Positions 1 to 8,285 of a stretch of 64,000 bases of DNA are shown piece after piece. Location of the stretch: positions 62,001-126,000 of the forward strand of contig NZ_LJRO01000192.1 in assembly GCF_001401155.1 (NCBI RefSeq). Reading direction: 5' to 3'. The notes under the pieces were generated by a model, which saw nothing but the letters and a program-made list of their open reading frames with translations, was not told the DNA's origin and searched no databases. Each line of letters opens with the position of its first letter. Within the stretch, counting starts at the first letter, position 1. This DNA comes from Pseudomonas tremae. GTDB taxonomy: Bacteria; Pseudomonadota; Gammaproteobacteria; Pseudomonadales; Pseudomonadaceae. The position numbers and the translations under genes are program-made.

Positions 1-147
1 GAAGGCTGGACGGATGGTTTTCGCCAGTGTCAGGCCGCCCAGAACAACCGCGACCGCTTCTACCCCGGGCAGATCCTCAATGATCGTGATCGTGCCTGGG
101 AACAGGAAAAGACCCGCAGCGCCGCCAAGGCCTATCGTCCAAACTGA
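1..147 (+). CDS. 3' end of an unidentified protein (partial)
   Basis: An open frame enters from the left edge and stops with TGA at 145-147, giving the last 48 residues of a protein (EGWTDGFRQCQ... ending AKAYRPN). The stretch is polar, rich in Arg, Gln and Asn, and has no membrane segment. I do not recognise the family. It lies on the same strand 76 bases before the GreA/GreB-like gene, so the two may be co-transcribed. The start and most of the protein lie outside the window. Confidence 0.5.
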   Translation, partial: EGWTDGFRQCQAAQNNRDRFYPGQILNDRDRAWEQEKTRSAAKAYRPN

Positions 148-223
148 CTCGCGGACAGACTGGAAATCCGACGAAACCAATAACCTGCACGCGTGGCCTA
201 ACCTCTATTAGGGAGGACACTTC

Positions 224-721
224 ATGAGTCGCGCTTTTGTAAACGAAGACAACGCTGCCGCCGATGCCGAACAACCGATAGAACGGCTGGTCAGCGAGCA
301 GACCAATTACGTCACCGCACGCGGTCTGCAGCTGTTGCATGAACACGTGAGCACCCTGCAAGCCCAGCACAGTGCGCAAAGTGCCTTGGGAGACGACTCC
401 GACAAACAGCGACTGGCCGACATTGAACGCGATCTGCGTTACTTCAACCAGCGCTTGCAAAGCGCACAGGTGGTCGCGCCCGCGGTCTCGACCGACAAGG
501 TGCAGATTGGCAGTTGGGTGACGTTCGCCGATGAAGACGACAACCGCCAACGGGTGCATCTGGTCGGGGAAGATCAGGCTGATGCAGCCAACGGGCTCAT
601 CAACTGGGGCTCACCACTGGGTCGTGCATTGATTGGCGCCCGCCAGGGTGACGAGGTGGTGTGGCAGCGGCCGGCAGGGGATCTTTCGATTGAAGTGCTG
701 CTGATCGAAACCGAAGAATGA
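224..721 (+). CDS. GreA/GreB-family transcription factor-like protein
   Basis: A 165-residue protein with an excellent ribosome binding site (AGGGAGG) ahead of ATG 224. The N-terminal half (about residues 25-90) is helical and suits a coiled-coil domain. The C-terminal half (about 95-165) has the Gre/Rnk-type FKBP-like fold pattern: IGSWVTF, then LINWGSPLGRALIGARQGDEV. This S/xP-LGRALxG-x-GDEV motif is typical of GreA/GreB C-terminal domains, which bind RNA polymerase. True GreA and GreB rescue backtracked polymerase with acidic residues at the coiled-coil tip; whether this shorter-coiled relative cleaves transcripts cannot be told from sequence. It converges with ettA across a hairpin. Confidence 0.75.
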   Translation: MSRAFVNEDNAAADAEQPIERLVSEQTNYVTARGLQLLHEHVSTLQAQHSAQSALGDDSDKQRLADIERDLRYFNQRLQSAQVVAPAVSTDKVQIGSWVTFADEDDNRQRVHLVGEDQADAANGLINWGSPLGRALIGARQGDEVVWQRPAGDLSIEVLLIETEE

Positions 722-733
722 CCCTTCAAAACA

Positions 734-759
734 GCGCCGCTCCCGGTCGGGAGCGGCGC
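734..759. terminator. Perfect 12-bp hairpin between convergent genes
   Basis: Arms 734-745 and 748-759 are perfectly complementary (GCGCCGCTCCCG / CGGGAGCGGCGC) around a 2-base loop. The hairpin lies between the stop of the Gre-like gene (721) and the stop of ettA (775). On the minus strand it is followed closely by GTTTTG, so it better fits a terminator for ettA. On the plus strand there is no T run. Confidence 0.6.
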
Positions 760-774
760 ATGCCTGAACGCTGA

Positions 775-2466
775 TCAGGCCAGTTTTTTGTGCCGGACGC
801 GGTGCGGTTGAGCCGCTGCTTCGCCCAGACGCTTTTTGCGGTCGGCTTCGTACTCGGTGTAGTTGCCTTCGAAGAAGATCGCCTGTGAGTCGTCTTCGTA
901 CGCCAGAATGTGCGTGGCCACGCGGTCAAGGAACCACCGATCGTGAGAGATCACAATGGCAGCGCCCGGGAAGTCGAGCAGCGCTTCCTCCAGCGAACGC
1001 AGGGTTTCCACGTCGAGGTCGTTGGACGGTTCGTCGAGCAGCAGGACGTTGCCACCCTCCTTCAGCGTCAACGCCAGGTGCAGACGACCGCGCTCACCAC
1101 CGGACAGGTCCTTGACGAACTTCTGCTGATCGCCACCCTTGAAGTTGAAACGACCGACGTAGGTACGCGACGGAATTTCGTAGTTGCCGATACGGATCAC
1201 ATCGGAACCGTCGGAAACAGCCTGGAATACCGACTTGCTGCCGTCCAGATCGTCACGGCTCTGGTCGACACAGGCCAGTTGCACGGTCTCGCCGACTTCG
1301 ATGCTGCCCGAATCCGGCTGTTCCTTGCCCATCAGCATGCGGAACAGGGTCGACTTACCGGCACCGTTACCACCGATAACGCCGACGATGGCACCTTTAG
1401 GCATGCTGAACGACAGGTTGTCGATCAACACGCGGTCGCCGTAACCCTTGGTGACGTTCTTGAATTCGATGACCTTGTCGCCCAGACGCGGACCGGCAGG
1501 GATGTAGATCTCGTTGGTCTCGCTGCGCTTCTGGAATTCCTGCGACTGCATTTCTTCGAAGCGTTGCAGACGTGCCTTGGATTTGGACTGACGCGCCTTA
1601 GCGCCCTTGCGGACCCACTCCAGCTCGTCTTTCATGGCCTTTTCATGGGCGGTCTGCTGCTTGGATTCCTGGGCCAGACGATCGGACTTGGCTTCAAGCC
1701 AGCCGGAATAGTTGCCTTCGTAAGGAATGCCCGCGCCACGGTCAAGTTCCAGAATCCAGCCAGCCACGTTATCCAGGAAGTAACGGTCGTGCGTGATCGC
1801 TACCACGGTGCCTGGAAAGTCGTGCAGGAAGTGCTCCAGCCAGGCGACGGAATCGGCGTCCAGGTGGTTGGTCGGTTCGTCGAGCAGCAGCATGTCCGGC
1901 GCAGACAAAAGCAGACGGCACAGTGCCACGCGGCGCTTTTCACCACCTGACAGAACCGAAACCTTCGCGTCCCAGGCTGGCAGGCGCAACGCATCGGCCG
2001 CCACTTCCAGCTGGCGCTCCAGGTTGTGACCGTCGCTGGCTTGCAGGATGGATTCGAGCTTGGCCTGCTCGGCCGCCAGCTTGTCGAAATCGGCATCTGG
2101 CTCGGCGTACTCGGCATACACCTGATCAAGACGCGCCTGCGCATCCTTGACGACGCTGACCGCCTCTTCCACGACTTCACGAACCGTCTTGTTCGGATCA
2201 AGTTGCGGCTCCTGTGGCAGATAACCCACATTGAGTTCCGGCATCGGGCGAGCTTCGCCATCAAATTCGGTGTCGACACCTGCCATGATCTTCAGCAGCG
2301 TGGACTTGCCCGAACCGTTAAGGCCCAGCACGCCGATCTTGGCGCCTGGAAAGAAAGACAGAGAAATGTTTTTCAGGATTTCACGCTTCGGCGGCACAAC
2401 TTTGCTCAGCCGATGCATGGTGTAGACGTAAGAGCCTGTTTTTCCTGCTTTGTCAGTTTTGGACAT
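775..2466 (-). CDS. ettA: Energy-dependent translational throttle protein EttA (ABC-F ATPase)
   Basis: A 563-residue ABC-F protein with two ATPase cassettes and no membrane segments. Cassette 1 has Walker A GLNGSGKST (about 48-56), signature LSGGEKRRV and Walker B LLLDEPTNHLD. Cassette 2 has GGNGAGKST, LSGGERGRL and LLLDEPSNDLD. The charged linker between them carries the arm that contacts P-site tRNA. EttA binds the ribosomal E site and gates the first elongation step according to ATP/ADP ratio. The N-terminus (MSKTDKAGKTGSYVYTMHR) is about eight residues longer than the usual 555-residue form. The genomic island begins 72 bases upstream of the start codon, so the ettA promoter must lie in a short remnant or be affected by the insertion. 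Confidence 0.95.
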   Translation of the reverse strand: MSKTDKAGKTGSYVYTMHRLSKVVPPKREILKNISLSFFPGAKIGVLGLNGSGKSTLLKIMAGVDTEFDGEARPMPELNVGYLPQEPQLDPNKTVREVVEEAVSVVKDAQARLDQVYAEYAEPDADFDKLAAEQAKLESILQASDGHNLERQLEVAADALRLPAWDAKVSVLSGGEKRRVALCRLLLSAPDMLLLDEPTNHLDADSVAWLEHFLHDFPGTVVAITHDRYFLDNVAGWILELDRGAGIPYEGNYSGWLEAKSDRLAQESKQQTAHEKAMKDELEWVRKGAKARQSKSKARLQRFEEMQSQEFQKRSETNEIYIPAGPRLGDKVIEFKNVTKGYGDRVLIDNLSFSMPKGAIVGVIGGNGAGKSTLFRMLMGKEQPDSGSIEVGETVQLACVDQSRDDLDGSKSVFQAVSDGSDVIRIGNYEIPSRTYVGRFNFKGGDQQKFVKDLSGGERGRLHLALTLKEGGNVLLLDEPSNDLDVETLRSLEEALLDFPGAAIVISHDRWFLDRVATHILAYEDDSQAIFFEGNYTEYEADRKKRLGEAAAQPHRVRHKKLA

Positions 2467-2537
2467 GGTTTGATTCGCCTTTAATCCTGTATTTTCAGTG
2501 CTTTGAGGGTAGAGACAGGCGCTTAAACTCTGGAAAT

Positions 2538-2553
2538 AAAACGTTAAGTTTTG
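2538..2553 (+). repeat. Candidate attL of the island
   Basis: AAAACGTTAAGTTTTG lies between ettA and ginA and matches 23342-23357 at 15 of 16 positions. The outer bases form short inverted arms (AAAAC / GTTTT) around GTTAA, as in recombinase core sites. A third, weaker copy (AAAAGTTATGTTTTA) lies at 2587-2601, just before ginA. Confidence 0.5.
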
Positions 2554-2577
2554 CGCTGACCGTCCGATACCCCTGAC

Positions 2578-2583
2578 TATACT
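2578..2583 (+). promoter_or_regulatory. Possible -10 box for the gin operon
   Basis: TATACT lies 30 bases before the ginA start codon. I see no well-spaced -35 hexamer. It lies between the attL candidate and its weaker third copy, so recombinase binding could affect transcription. Confidence 0.3.
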
Positions 2584-2613
2584 TAGAAAAGTTATGTTTT
2601 ATGAGGGAGCTAC

Positions 2614-3876
2614 ATGGGTTTCCAGGTCATAGAGCAGGTGGTGAATGCTGCTCGAAGAAAGCTGTTGGTGCAAGACTACATTCCTGCGTACTACCCCAAC
2701 CTATACATCACCATGGAGCACTCGGGCAGAGCCCTCGAAACAACCAAGAAGTACCTTGAGCATCTGGCTGTGTTTGAGGAGTTTCTGGCGTTTTCCTCCA
2801 TTGATCTGATTTCTCACCTCGAACAGCGCCCTCACAGCAGGTACCTGACAGACAGTGAGCTTTCCAGGTTTGTGTCGGACGCGGGGTTCAGCAAGCAAAC
2901 CTTGGCCATGAAATATGCGGGGATGCGTTTGCATCCGACTGCCTACAAATCCGTTGGCAAGGTCCACGCACAGCAGCGAATCGAGGCTGTACGCGACTAT
3001 CTAGCCTTTCTCTATGACAAGCTGGGTGATCACTCAACACGATATGAGGCGGTTGACGATCTGAAGAAGCGCATCAACCGCAAGATCAAAGCGGCCAGAC
3101 CTGCGTGGAAAAAAACGCGAACGAAAGAAATGAAGGGGCTTACGAGTCAAGAGCGAACTCGATTGCTGGAAATCATGCATCCAGATCACGCCGAGAACCC
3201 CTTTTCAGATGAAGCCATCAGACTGCGTAACTACATCATTTTGCTGCTGGGCCTCGACATGGGGCTGCGACGCTCCGAGATGCTGCTGATCAAGACTAGC
3301 GATATTCACTGGCACAGTCGTCAACTAGCGGTGGTCAACCTTGAGGATGAGAGCCTCGATCCACGAACGATGGCCCCGCAATTCAAAACCAACGAGCGCA
3401 TGCTGGTGATGACCGATGACTTGTATGACGCAATAACTGAGTACGAATCGAAATATCGCCACAGAAAGCTCCGTAGCGGTGCATCGCTAGCGAGAAGGCA
3501 TCCGTTTTTGCTGGTGGCGCACAAGCGAAATGAGGGCGGACCTCTGACCATCAAGGCAGTGGATGGCGTTCTGTCCAGAGTCCGCGAAATAGCGCCGGAA
3601 CTGGCTCATGTGCACCCGCATATTCTGAGGCATGACGCGGTTTGCACGATGCTGGAAAGCATGCGTGAGGAACTTGCACTGCTCACGCCGGAGGACCGCA
3701 TCACTCAAGTCCAAAAGACCCTAACCTGGATGTTCGGCTGGAGTCCCGACTCGAACATGCCCGGCCACTACGGCGCGAAATTCTGGAAGGAAGAGGCAGA
3801 CAAAGCAATTCAGAAACGGGCCGAGCGGTTTACGGCCAGCCGTCAGAAAGCCGACACGACACGAGGAGGTTCATAG
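2614..3876 (+). CDS. ginA: GinA, first tyrosine recombinase of the GInt operon
   Basis: A 420-residue tyrosine recombinase with a good ribosome binding site (GAGGGAGC). It has the box I arginine in LLGLDMGLRRSEML (about residue 210), the HxLRH motif (HPHILRH, about 330) and a likely catalytic tyrosine in GHYGAKFW near the C-terminus. The N-terminal 110 residues would be the SAM-like core-binding domain. In GInts all four gin genes are needed for integration and excision. It is the first gene of the operon, and its TAG stop overlaps the GTG start of ginB by one base. Confidence 0.8.
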   Translation: MGFQVIEQVVNAARRKLLVQDYIPAYYPNLYITMEHSGRALETTKKYLEHLAVFEEFLAFSSIDLISHLEQRPHSRYLTDSELSRFVSDAGFSKQTLAMKYAGMRLHPTAYKSVGKVHAQQRIEAVRDYLAFLYDKLGDHSTRYEAVDDLKKRINRKIKAARPAWKKTRTKEMKGLTSQERTRLLEIMHPDHAENPFSDEAIRLRNYIILLLGLDMGLRRSEMLLIKTSDIHWHSRQLAVVNLEDESLDPRTMAPQFKTNERMLVMTDDLYDAITEYESKYRHRKLRSGASLARRHPFLLVAHKRNEGGPLTIKAVDGVLSRVREIAPELAHVHPHILRHDAVCTMLESMREELALLTPEDRITQVQKTLTWMFGWSPDSNMPGHYGAKFWKEEADKAIQKRAERFTASRQKADTTRGGS

Positions 3877-5465
3877 TGAACATTCCCGTCGAAGCTCTTC
3901 AGGCACCAAAGCAGAGCACCCTAGATGCGTGGCTGAACACGCCTCGCCTGGCGAAATGTGGGGAGGTGTTCACGCCCGCTGACCCCATGTGGAAACCGGA
4001 TAAGTCGACTAGTGATTCAGTTAACTGGAAAGCGGCTATTGCCTGCGTCTCGCCGGACTGGCGGCCTTGGTTGCACGCCGCCCTGGTGTACCGAATGGGC
4101 GATGTGGCAGCGCGCACGGTTGCTAACACTGCCAGTGTGTTGTCGCGGGCTGCTCAGGCTGGGCTTGACCCGCTCAACGAGGATCAACTGATCGCACTGC
4201 GGGAGCGCTTTAGCGATAAAGAGTTTAGTGTCATGGCCTCCTTCATAGCGTTTTGGCACGATTGCGAATCCCTCGAACAGCGCCCGTCGCAATCCCTGAT
4301 CGATGCCTACAAGGAATTGCCCAGGAAAAAGAATTCCAGCAACGATGTGATCCTTAGCCTAGACCCCGAAGAAGGCCCGCTCACACAGGTCGAGCAGGAC
4401 GCGCTGCATCAATGGATACATGAGCAGTTCTGTCACGGGCAGTTAGATTTCGAGCAGTACATTTACCTGCGCATGTTGATGATTTACGGACAGCGTGGCT
4501 ATCAGGTGCGAATGATGGTTTTTGGTGACTTCACGGAGAGCGAGGTCAAGTTTCATTGGGCAAAGCAAAAAGGCGACGAGGCGGGTTGGCGAAAAAAATC
4601 CGAAAGATTTAGGCTGGATGAGGACCTCTACAACACAGTGCAGGCCTACAAGGCAATGATTCTGGCGCAACTTTGGCAAACGTACCCAAGCGGTGTCGAT
4701 TGGAATGTAGCCATCCAGAATGTGCCGCTCTTTCGTAAGAAGCTGGATCGTGATGCAGCAGAAGCTTGGAAACGGCGGTGGAATCCCCCTGTGTTGCTCG
4801 ATAGCCCCCTTCAAAAAGCCCTCGAAGACGCGCCGCAGCCCCTCTTTCATGTCGGATCAGGCACGGTCAAGCAATGGCTTCGTCACATCGAGCGGATGGA
4901 GAGTTTTCCAATTTCGCCTCGCACCCATCAGCCGCTGAAAGTGACGGGGCACCGGTTCAGGCACACCCTCGGCACGGACCTTTCCAATGCGGGGCTGAGT
5001 GAGTTTGCGATAGCCCGCGCATTGATGCATAGCGATACTCGAACAGTGCGAAAGTACCGCGCCGTGTCGACGGAGTTGCTGGCGTTGATCGACGCGAAGA
5101 TGAACAACCATATGGCCTTGATTGTGAATGCGTTCACCGGGATCATCGTCACAGATCTCACCTCAGCCATAAACGGGGATCGAGCGGATCGCCTAATCGA
5201 GGATGTGGCAGTGTGCGGTGCCACGACCGCCTGCCTTCTCGATGCGCCGTATACCTGTTATGCATGCGGAAAATTCCAGCCCCTTTTGCACGCCAATCAC
5301 CGCGAGGTCCTTGAGCGATTGGAGCGTCGCCGGGAGCAAACCATTGCCACGGATAAAACGACCGGCGTGCTATGGGATCGGGCCATTCTCGCTTGCCGAA
5401 AGGTTATTCTGGATTGCGAGGCCATGCGCCGATCATCGGACTCAAGGGCACAGAAGAATGACTGA
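3876..5465 (+). CDS. ginB: GinB, second tyrosine recombinase of the GInt operon
   Basis: A 529-residue recombinase starting at GTG 3876 behind a strong AGGAGG. The catalytic core is visible as HRFRH (about residue 360), ALMHSD and a tyrosine in VRKYRAV. The box I region is less typical (YGQRGYQVRMM). The C-terminal tail holds a cysteine group (CGATTACLL ... TCYACGKF) followed by a charged helix, suggesting a metal-binding or protein-contact extension found in this class. It overlaps ginC by 8 bases, implying translational coupling. Confidence 0.8.
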   Translation: MNIPVEALQAPKQSTLDAWLNTPRLAKCGEVFTPADPMWKPDKSTSDSVNWKAAIACVSPDWRPWLHAALVYRMGDVAARTVANTASVLSRAAQAGLDPLNEDQLIALRERFSDKEFSVMASFIAFWHDCESLEQRPSQSLIDAYKELPRKKNSSNDVILSLDPEEGPLTQVEQDALHQWIHEQFCHGQLDFEQYIYLRMLMIYGQRGYQVRMMVFGDFTESEVKFHWAKQKGDEAGWRKKSERFRLDEDLYNTVQAYKAMILAQLWQTYPSGVDWNVAIQNVPLFRKKLDRDAAEAWKRRWNPPVLLDSPLQKALEDAPQPLFHVGSGTVKQWLRHIERMESFPISPRTHQPLKVTGHRFRHTLGTDLSNAGLSEFAIARALMHSDTRTVRKYRAVSTELLALIDAKMNNHMALIVNAFTGIIVTDLTSAINGDRADRLIEDVAVCGATTACLLDAPYTCYACGKFQPLLHANHREVLERLERRREQTIATDKTTGVLWDRAILACRKVILDCEAMRRSSDSRAQKND

Positions 5466-7692
5466 AGCGTTTGATTCTGAACCGCCGAATAACATTGTTG
5501 ATTTTAATCCCAAGAGCCAGCTGGATGCGGAGGCTCACCTCGTGGCGTTTATCGAATGGGCAAAAAACACTCTGCCCAAAGGCATTCCCAATCGAGTGAA
5601 CGCGAGTATTCGCTGGGAAGACGGCAGTTGGCACCCGCATGGCCTCTCAAGCTGTAGCTTCACGGCGCTCGGATCGACCTTATCTGCCCGAAAGACGATG
5701 CAGGCACCCTTCACGGAATTTACCAAAGCCATACTGGTGTACCGAAGGGTGTATTTGCAGAAAAAGGGGATGAGTGACTGGATGAACGCTCTTAGGGGGC
5801 TGGAAGTCGCCCTGTTCGAGTTGACCGGCACGCTGGATGTGACGCGGGTGTCCGCCGCTGTCTGTAATAATGCGTGCGAGCACATGAGACGTCACTGGAC
5901 GAAAGGAAACACCGCATACGTTTACAGTAAGTCACTTGAGGCCATCATCGCCCTGATGCTGGCCAAAAAACTGCTCAAGTCGGATTTCCGGTGGACATCT
6001 CCGCTGAGGCAGAGCCAGAGAGGCACGCTCAAGCAGCAAAGAGAGGATCGGGAAAAGAAGCTGCCTAACCCTGAAGCGATCAGAGCCCTCGGGGAAGTGT
6101 TCACAAACGAATTGACCAGCCACCTCGACATCGTAGTGACATCCGCCTGTGCGCTGTTACTGAGTGTACCCAGTCGCGTGGGTGAATTGGCGGATCTTCC
6201 ATTGAATTTCCTGCTATTCAAAGAGGATGCCCAGGGCAATCGGCGCATGTTCCTGCGCTGGTACGCGGAAAAGATGAACCAGATGACGGCGAAGCCCGTC
6301 GTTATCCCTGAGATGGAGCCGGTCGTCGAGCGGGTCATCATGTTACTGAAACCGATCACCGATGAAGCGCGGGCTTACGCCGCCTGGCTGGAAGACCATC
6401 CCGATGAGTTCCCCCCCCACGCAGGAGTGCCACCCAAGGGAGCTGATGAACCGCTCACATACGTCGAAGCTTGTGCCGCGCTGAAACTCGCCGCTCATAA
6501 GGGGCACGCGCGATCAGTATTCAATGTCAAGTTACTGAAAAGCCTTGAGAAGCAAAAGGCGTTGAGCCCCGCCGTCCGAGCGCTCTTGGCCGAGATCCGT
6601 GACGGGTGGGATTCCAGCAAAGGGAAGAGAATACATGTTAAGGGAAAGCTTGGGGTCCAGGGTTGGGAGTTTGACGACCGATGTGTGATCACGCTACGCA
6701 GACTCAATATGCTGTTGCGGGAGAAGTATCTTCCAAAGGATTTTCCATACACCACGCCGTACACGGAGGGCAAAGCTCGGTTGAAGTACCGTGATGCGTT
6801 GTTCACCATGCGCACGGGAGCACTGGCTGGAGACTCAGGTACATCTGGTGCGCAACACGGGTTTGGCGTGGAGATCGCGGCGAGCACTGGCCGAATGAAT
6901 GCGCAGTTAGGAGGTAGTAACAACCCAGCAGTGAAAAGCCTGTTCGAACGCTATGGTTACCCCGGCGTCAAGGTCAACACGCATGCGTTTCGGCACGAAT
7001 TGAACACGCAGATGCGCAAGGCCGGTCTGTCGCAGCTCTTGATTGATGCTTTCTCCGGGCGCTCGTCGATGGGATCGGTCTACAACCATGAAACAGTCGA
7101 GGAACGCACCCAAGGGGTTGCGGATTATCACCCCAAAACGAAGCACGGCACCGCTGCCCTGCGTCTGGACAAGGTTAAAACCAATCAGCCTCTGAGTCTT
7201 GCAGATGTAAGGGAACTGCGCGAGGGTGAGCAGGATCGCATTATCCATCAAACCCATCTCGGCGTTTGTGTGCACAACTTTGCTTCCGAGCCCTGCCCGA
7301 AAATGGGCGCCTGCTTGGACTGCGGGCGGCTCGGATGCGTCAAAGGGGATGACGTGAAGCTTGGCAACCTTAAGGAAGAACGCGACGATCTTAAACGACG
7401 CCTCGATAAAGCCCTGGATGCGCAGTCTCGGGACGTGTTTGGGGCATCGGAGTGGGCCAAGAAACTGGGTGAGAAGCTCTTTAAGTGCGAGGAGCTCATC
7501 CAAATGCTGGAAAACCCCGGACTCGAAAAGGGTGCCATTGTGTGGAACGCTGATAACGGTTGGACGCTGACCAAGAACGCCGTCGCAATGTCAGGTCTGA
7601 TCGCAGTCAAAGTCATTGAAGAGCACCCAGCGCAAGAGGCGTTATCATCGTTAGATGACGTCTTGGCTTTGCTGAATGAGATTGAGGGTTAA
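5458..7692 (+). CDS. ginC: GinC, third and largest tyrosine recombinase of the GInt operon
   Basis: I place the start at ATG 5458, inside the end of ginB, giving 744 residues; the frame is open further upstream but that part is the ginB coding region read in another frame. Recombinase signatures are box I (SVPSRVGELADLP), HAFRH in the C-terminal half, and a tyrosine in GSVYNHET. After the catalytic domain come four cysteines (CVHNF...CPKMGACLDCG...C), resembling a zinc site, and a coiled-coil-like charged tail. ginD follows after 2 bases. Confidence 0.8.
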   Translation: MTEAFDSEPPNNIVDFNPKSQLDAEAHLVAFIEWAKNTLPKGIPNRVNASIRWEDGSWHPHGLSSCSFTALGSTLSARKTMQAPFTEFTKAILVYRRVYLQKKGMSDWMNALRGLEVALFELTGTLDVTRVSAAVCNNACEHMRRHWTKGNTAYVYSKSLEAIIALMLAKKLLKSDFRWTSPLRQSQRGTLKQQREDREKKLPNPEAIRALGEVFTNELTSHLDIVVTSACALLLSVPSRVGELADLPLNFLLFKEDAQGNRRMFLRWYAEKMNQMTAKPVVIPEMEPVVERVIMLLKPITDEARAYAAWLEDHPDEFPPHAGVPPKGADEPLTYVEACAALKLAAHKGHARSVFNVKLLKSLEKQKALSPAVRALLAEIRDGWDSSKGKRIHVKGKLGVQGWEFDDRCVITLRRLNMLLREKYLPKDFPYTTPYTEGKARLKYRDALFTMRTGALAGDSGTSGAQHGFGVEIAASTGRMNAQLGGSNNPAVKSLFERYGYPGVKVNTHAFRHELNTQMRKAGLSQLLIDAFSGRSSMGSVYNHETVEERTQGVADYHPKTKHGTAALRLDKVKTNQPLSLADVRELREGEQDRIIHQTHLGVCVHNFASEPCPKMGACLDCGRLGCVKGDDVKLGNLKEERDDLKRRLDKALDAQSRDVFGASEWAKKLGEKLFKCEELIQMLENPGLEKGAIVWNADNGWTLTKNAVAMSGLIAVKVIEEHPAQEALSSLDDVLALLNEIEG

Positions 7693-7694
7693 AG

Positions 7695-8093
7695 ATGGGG
7701 CATTTAACGCCAAAGGATGAGAAGCGCATCATAAAGCTGATTGAGGAATGGTCAGAGCCGAAGCTGACCTGGCCTTTGCTCGTTGAGGCCTGCAAACAAA
7801 AACTGGGTATCAGTCGTGCTCGCCAGTCGCTGATGAATCTACCTGCCGTGGATTTAGCGATGAAGAACTGCAAGGCGGCATTGAAGGCTCAGAAGCTTAA
7901 GCCTGGCTGGATTAGCGATATTCAGGCAGCCAACGAGCACATTGAGAAAGTGACAGCGTCCAACCAGAAGCTGTTAGCCGCTGTTCGAGATATGCATAGC
8001 CGATTTTTGATCTGGCAAGCCAATGCAGATATGCACGGGCTAACGCAATCAATGTTGGAGCGGCCGGTTTCACAGCTTCAGAAGAGGACCTGA
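7695..8093 (+). CDS. ginD: GinD, small accessory protein of the GInt operon
   Basis: A 132-residue basic, helical protein two bases downstream of ginC. It is rich in Lys and Ala, with repeated helix-forming stretches (MKNCKAALKAQKLKPGW, EKVTASNQKLLAAV). Size and position match the small helix-loop-helix-like fourth protein of GInts, which is essential for recombination there. It has no recombinase motifs of its own. Identification rests mostly on position. Confidence 0.7.
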   Translation: MGHLTPKDEKRIIKLIEEWSEPKLTWPLLVEACKQKLGISRARQSLMNLPAVDLAMKNCKAALKAQKLKPGWISDIQAANEHIEKVTASNQKLLAAVRDMHSRFLIWQANADMHGLTQSMLERPVSQLQKRT

Positions 8094-8210
8094 TCTCATT
8101 TGAAAGATAACTACCTTACCCAATGCAGGCGCCTATGCGCGGTTCCGCACGTACGGATTTGTGCGGGGGATGACTGCTATTCGTGCCGCAACCAGAATTT
8201 TAGCCCAACA

Positions 8211-8240
8211 AAAATAAGCGCCGCTGAGCAGCCTTTTTTA
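8211..8240. terminator. Putative bidirectional terminator between ginD and the defence-like operon
   Basis: A short stem (GCTG-AG-CAGC at 8223-8232) lies between an A-rich stretch on the left and six Ts on the right, so it could end transcripts from both convergent operons. The rest of the gap 8094-8285 holds no gene that I can see. Confidence 0.4.
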
Positions 8241-8285
8241 TCGAGCTAATCATACTCTTCCACTTAAGCTTCATAGAATATAATT

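Noticed and set aside
2614..8093. Phage integrase or Tn554-type transposon as an alternative to a GInt
   Set aside because: Tn554 has two recombinases plus a smaller TnpC with different sizes; here there are three large recombinases plus a small protein with overlapping starts, and no phage genes follow.
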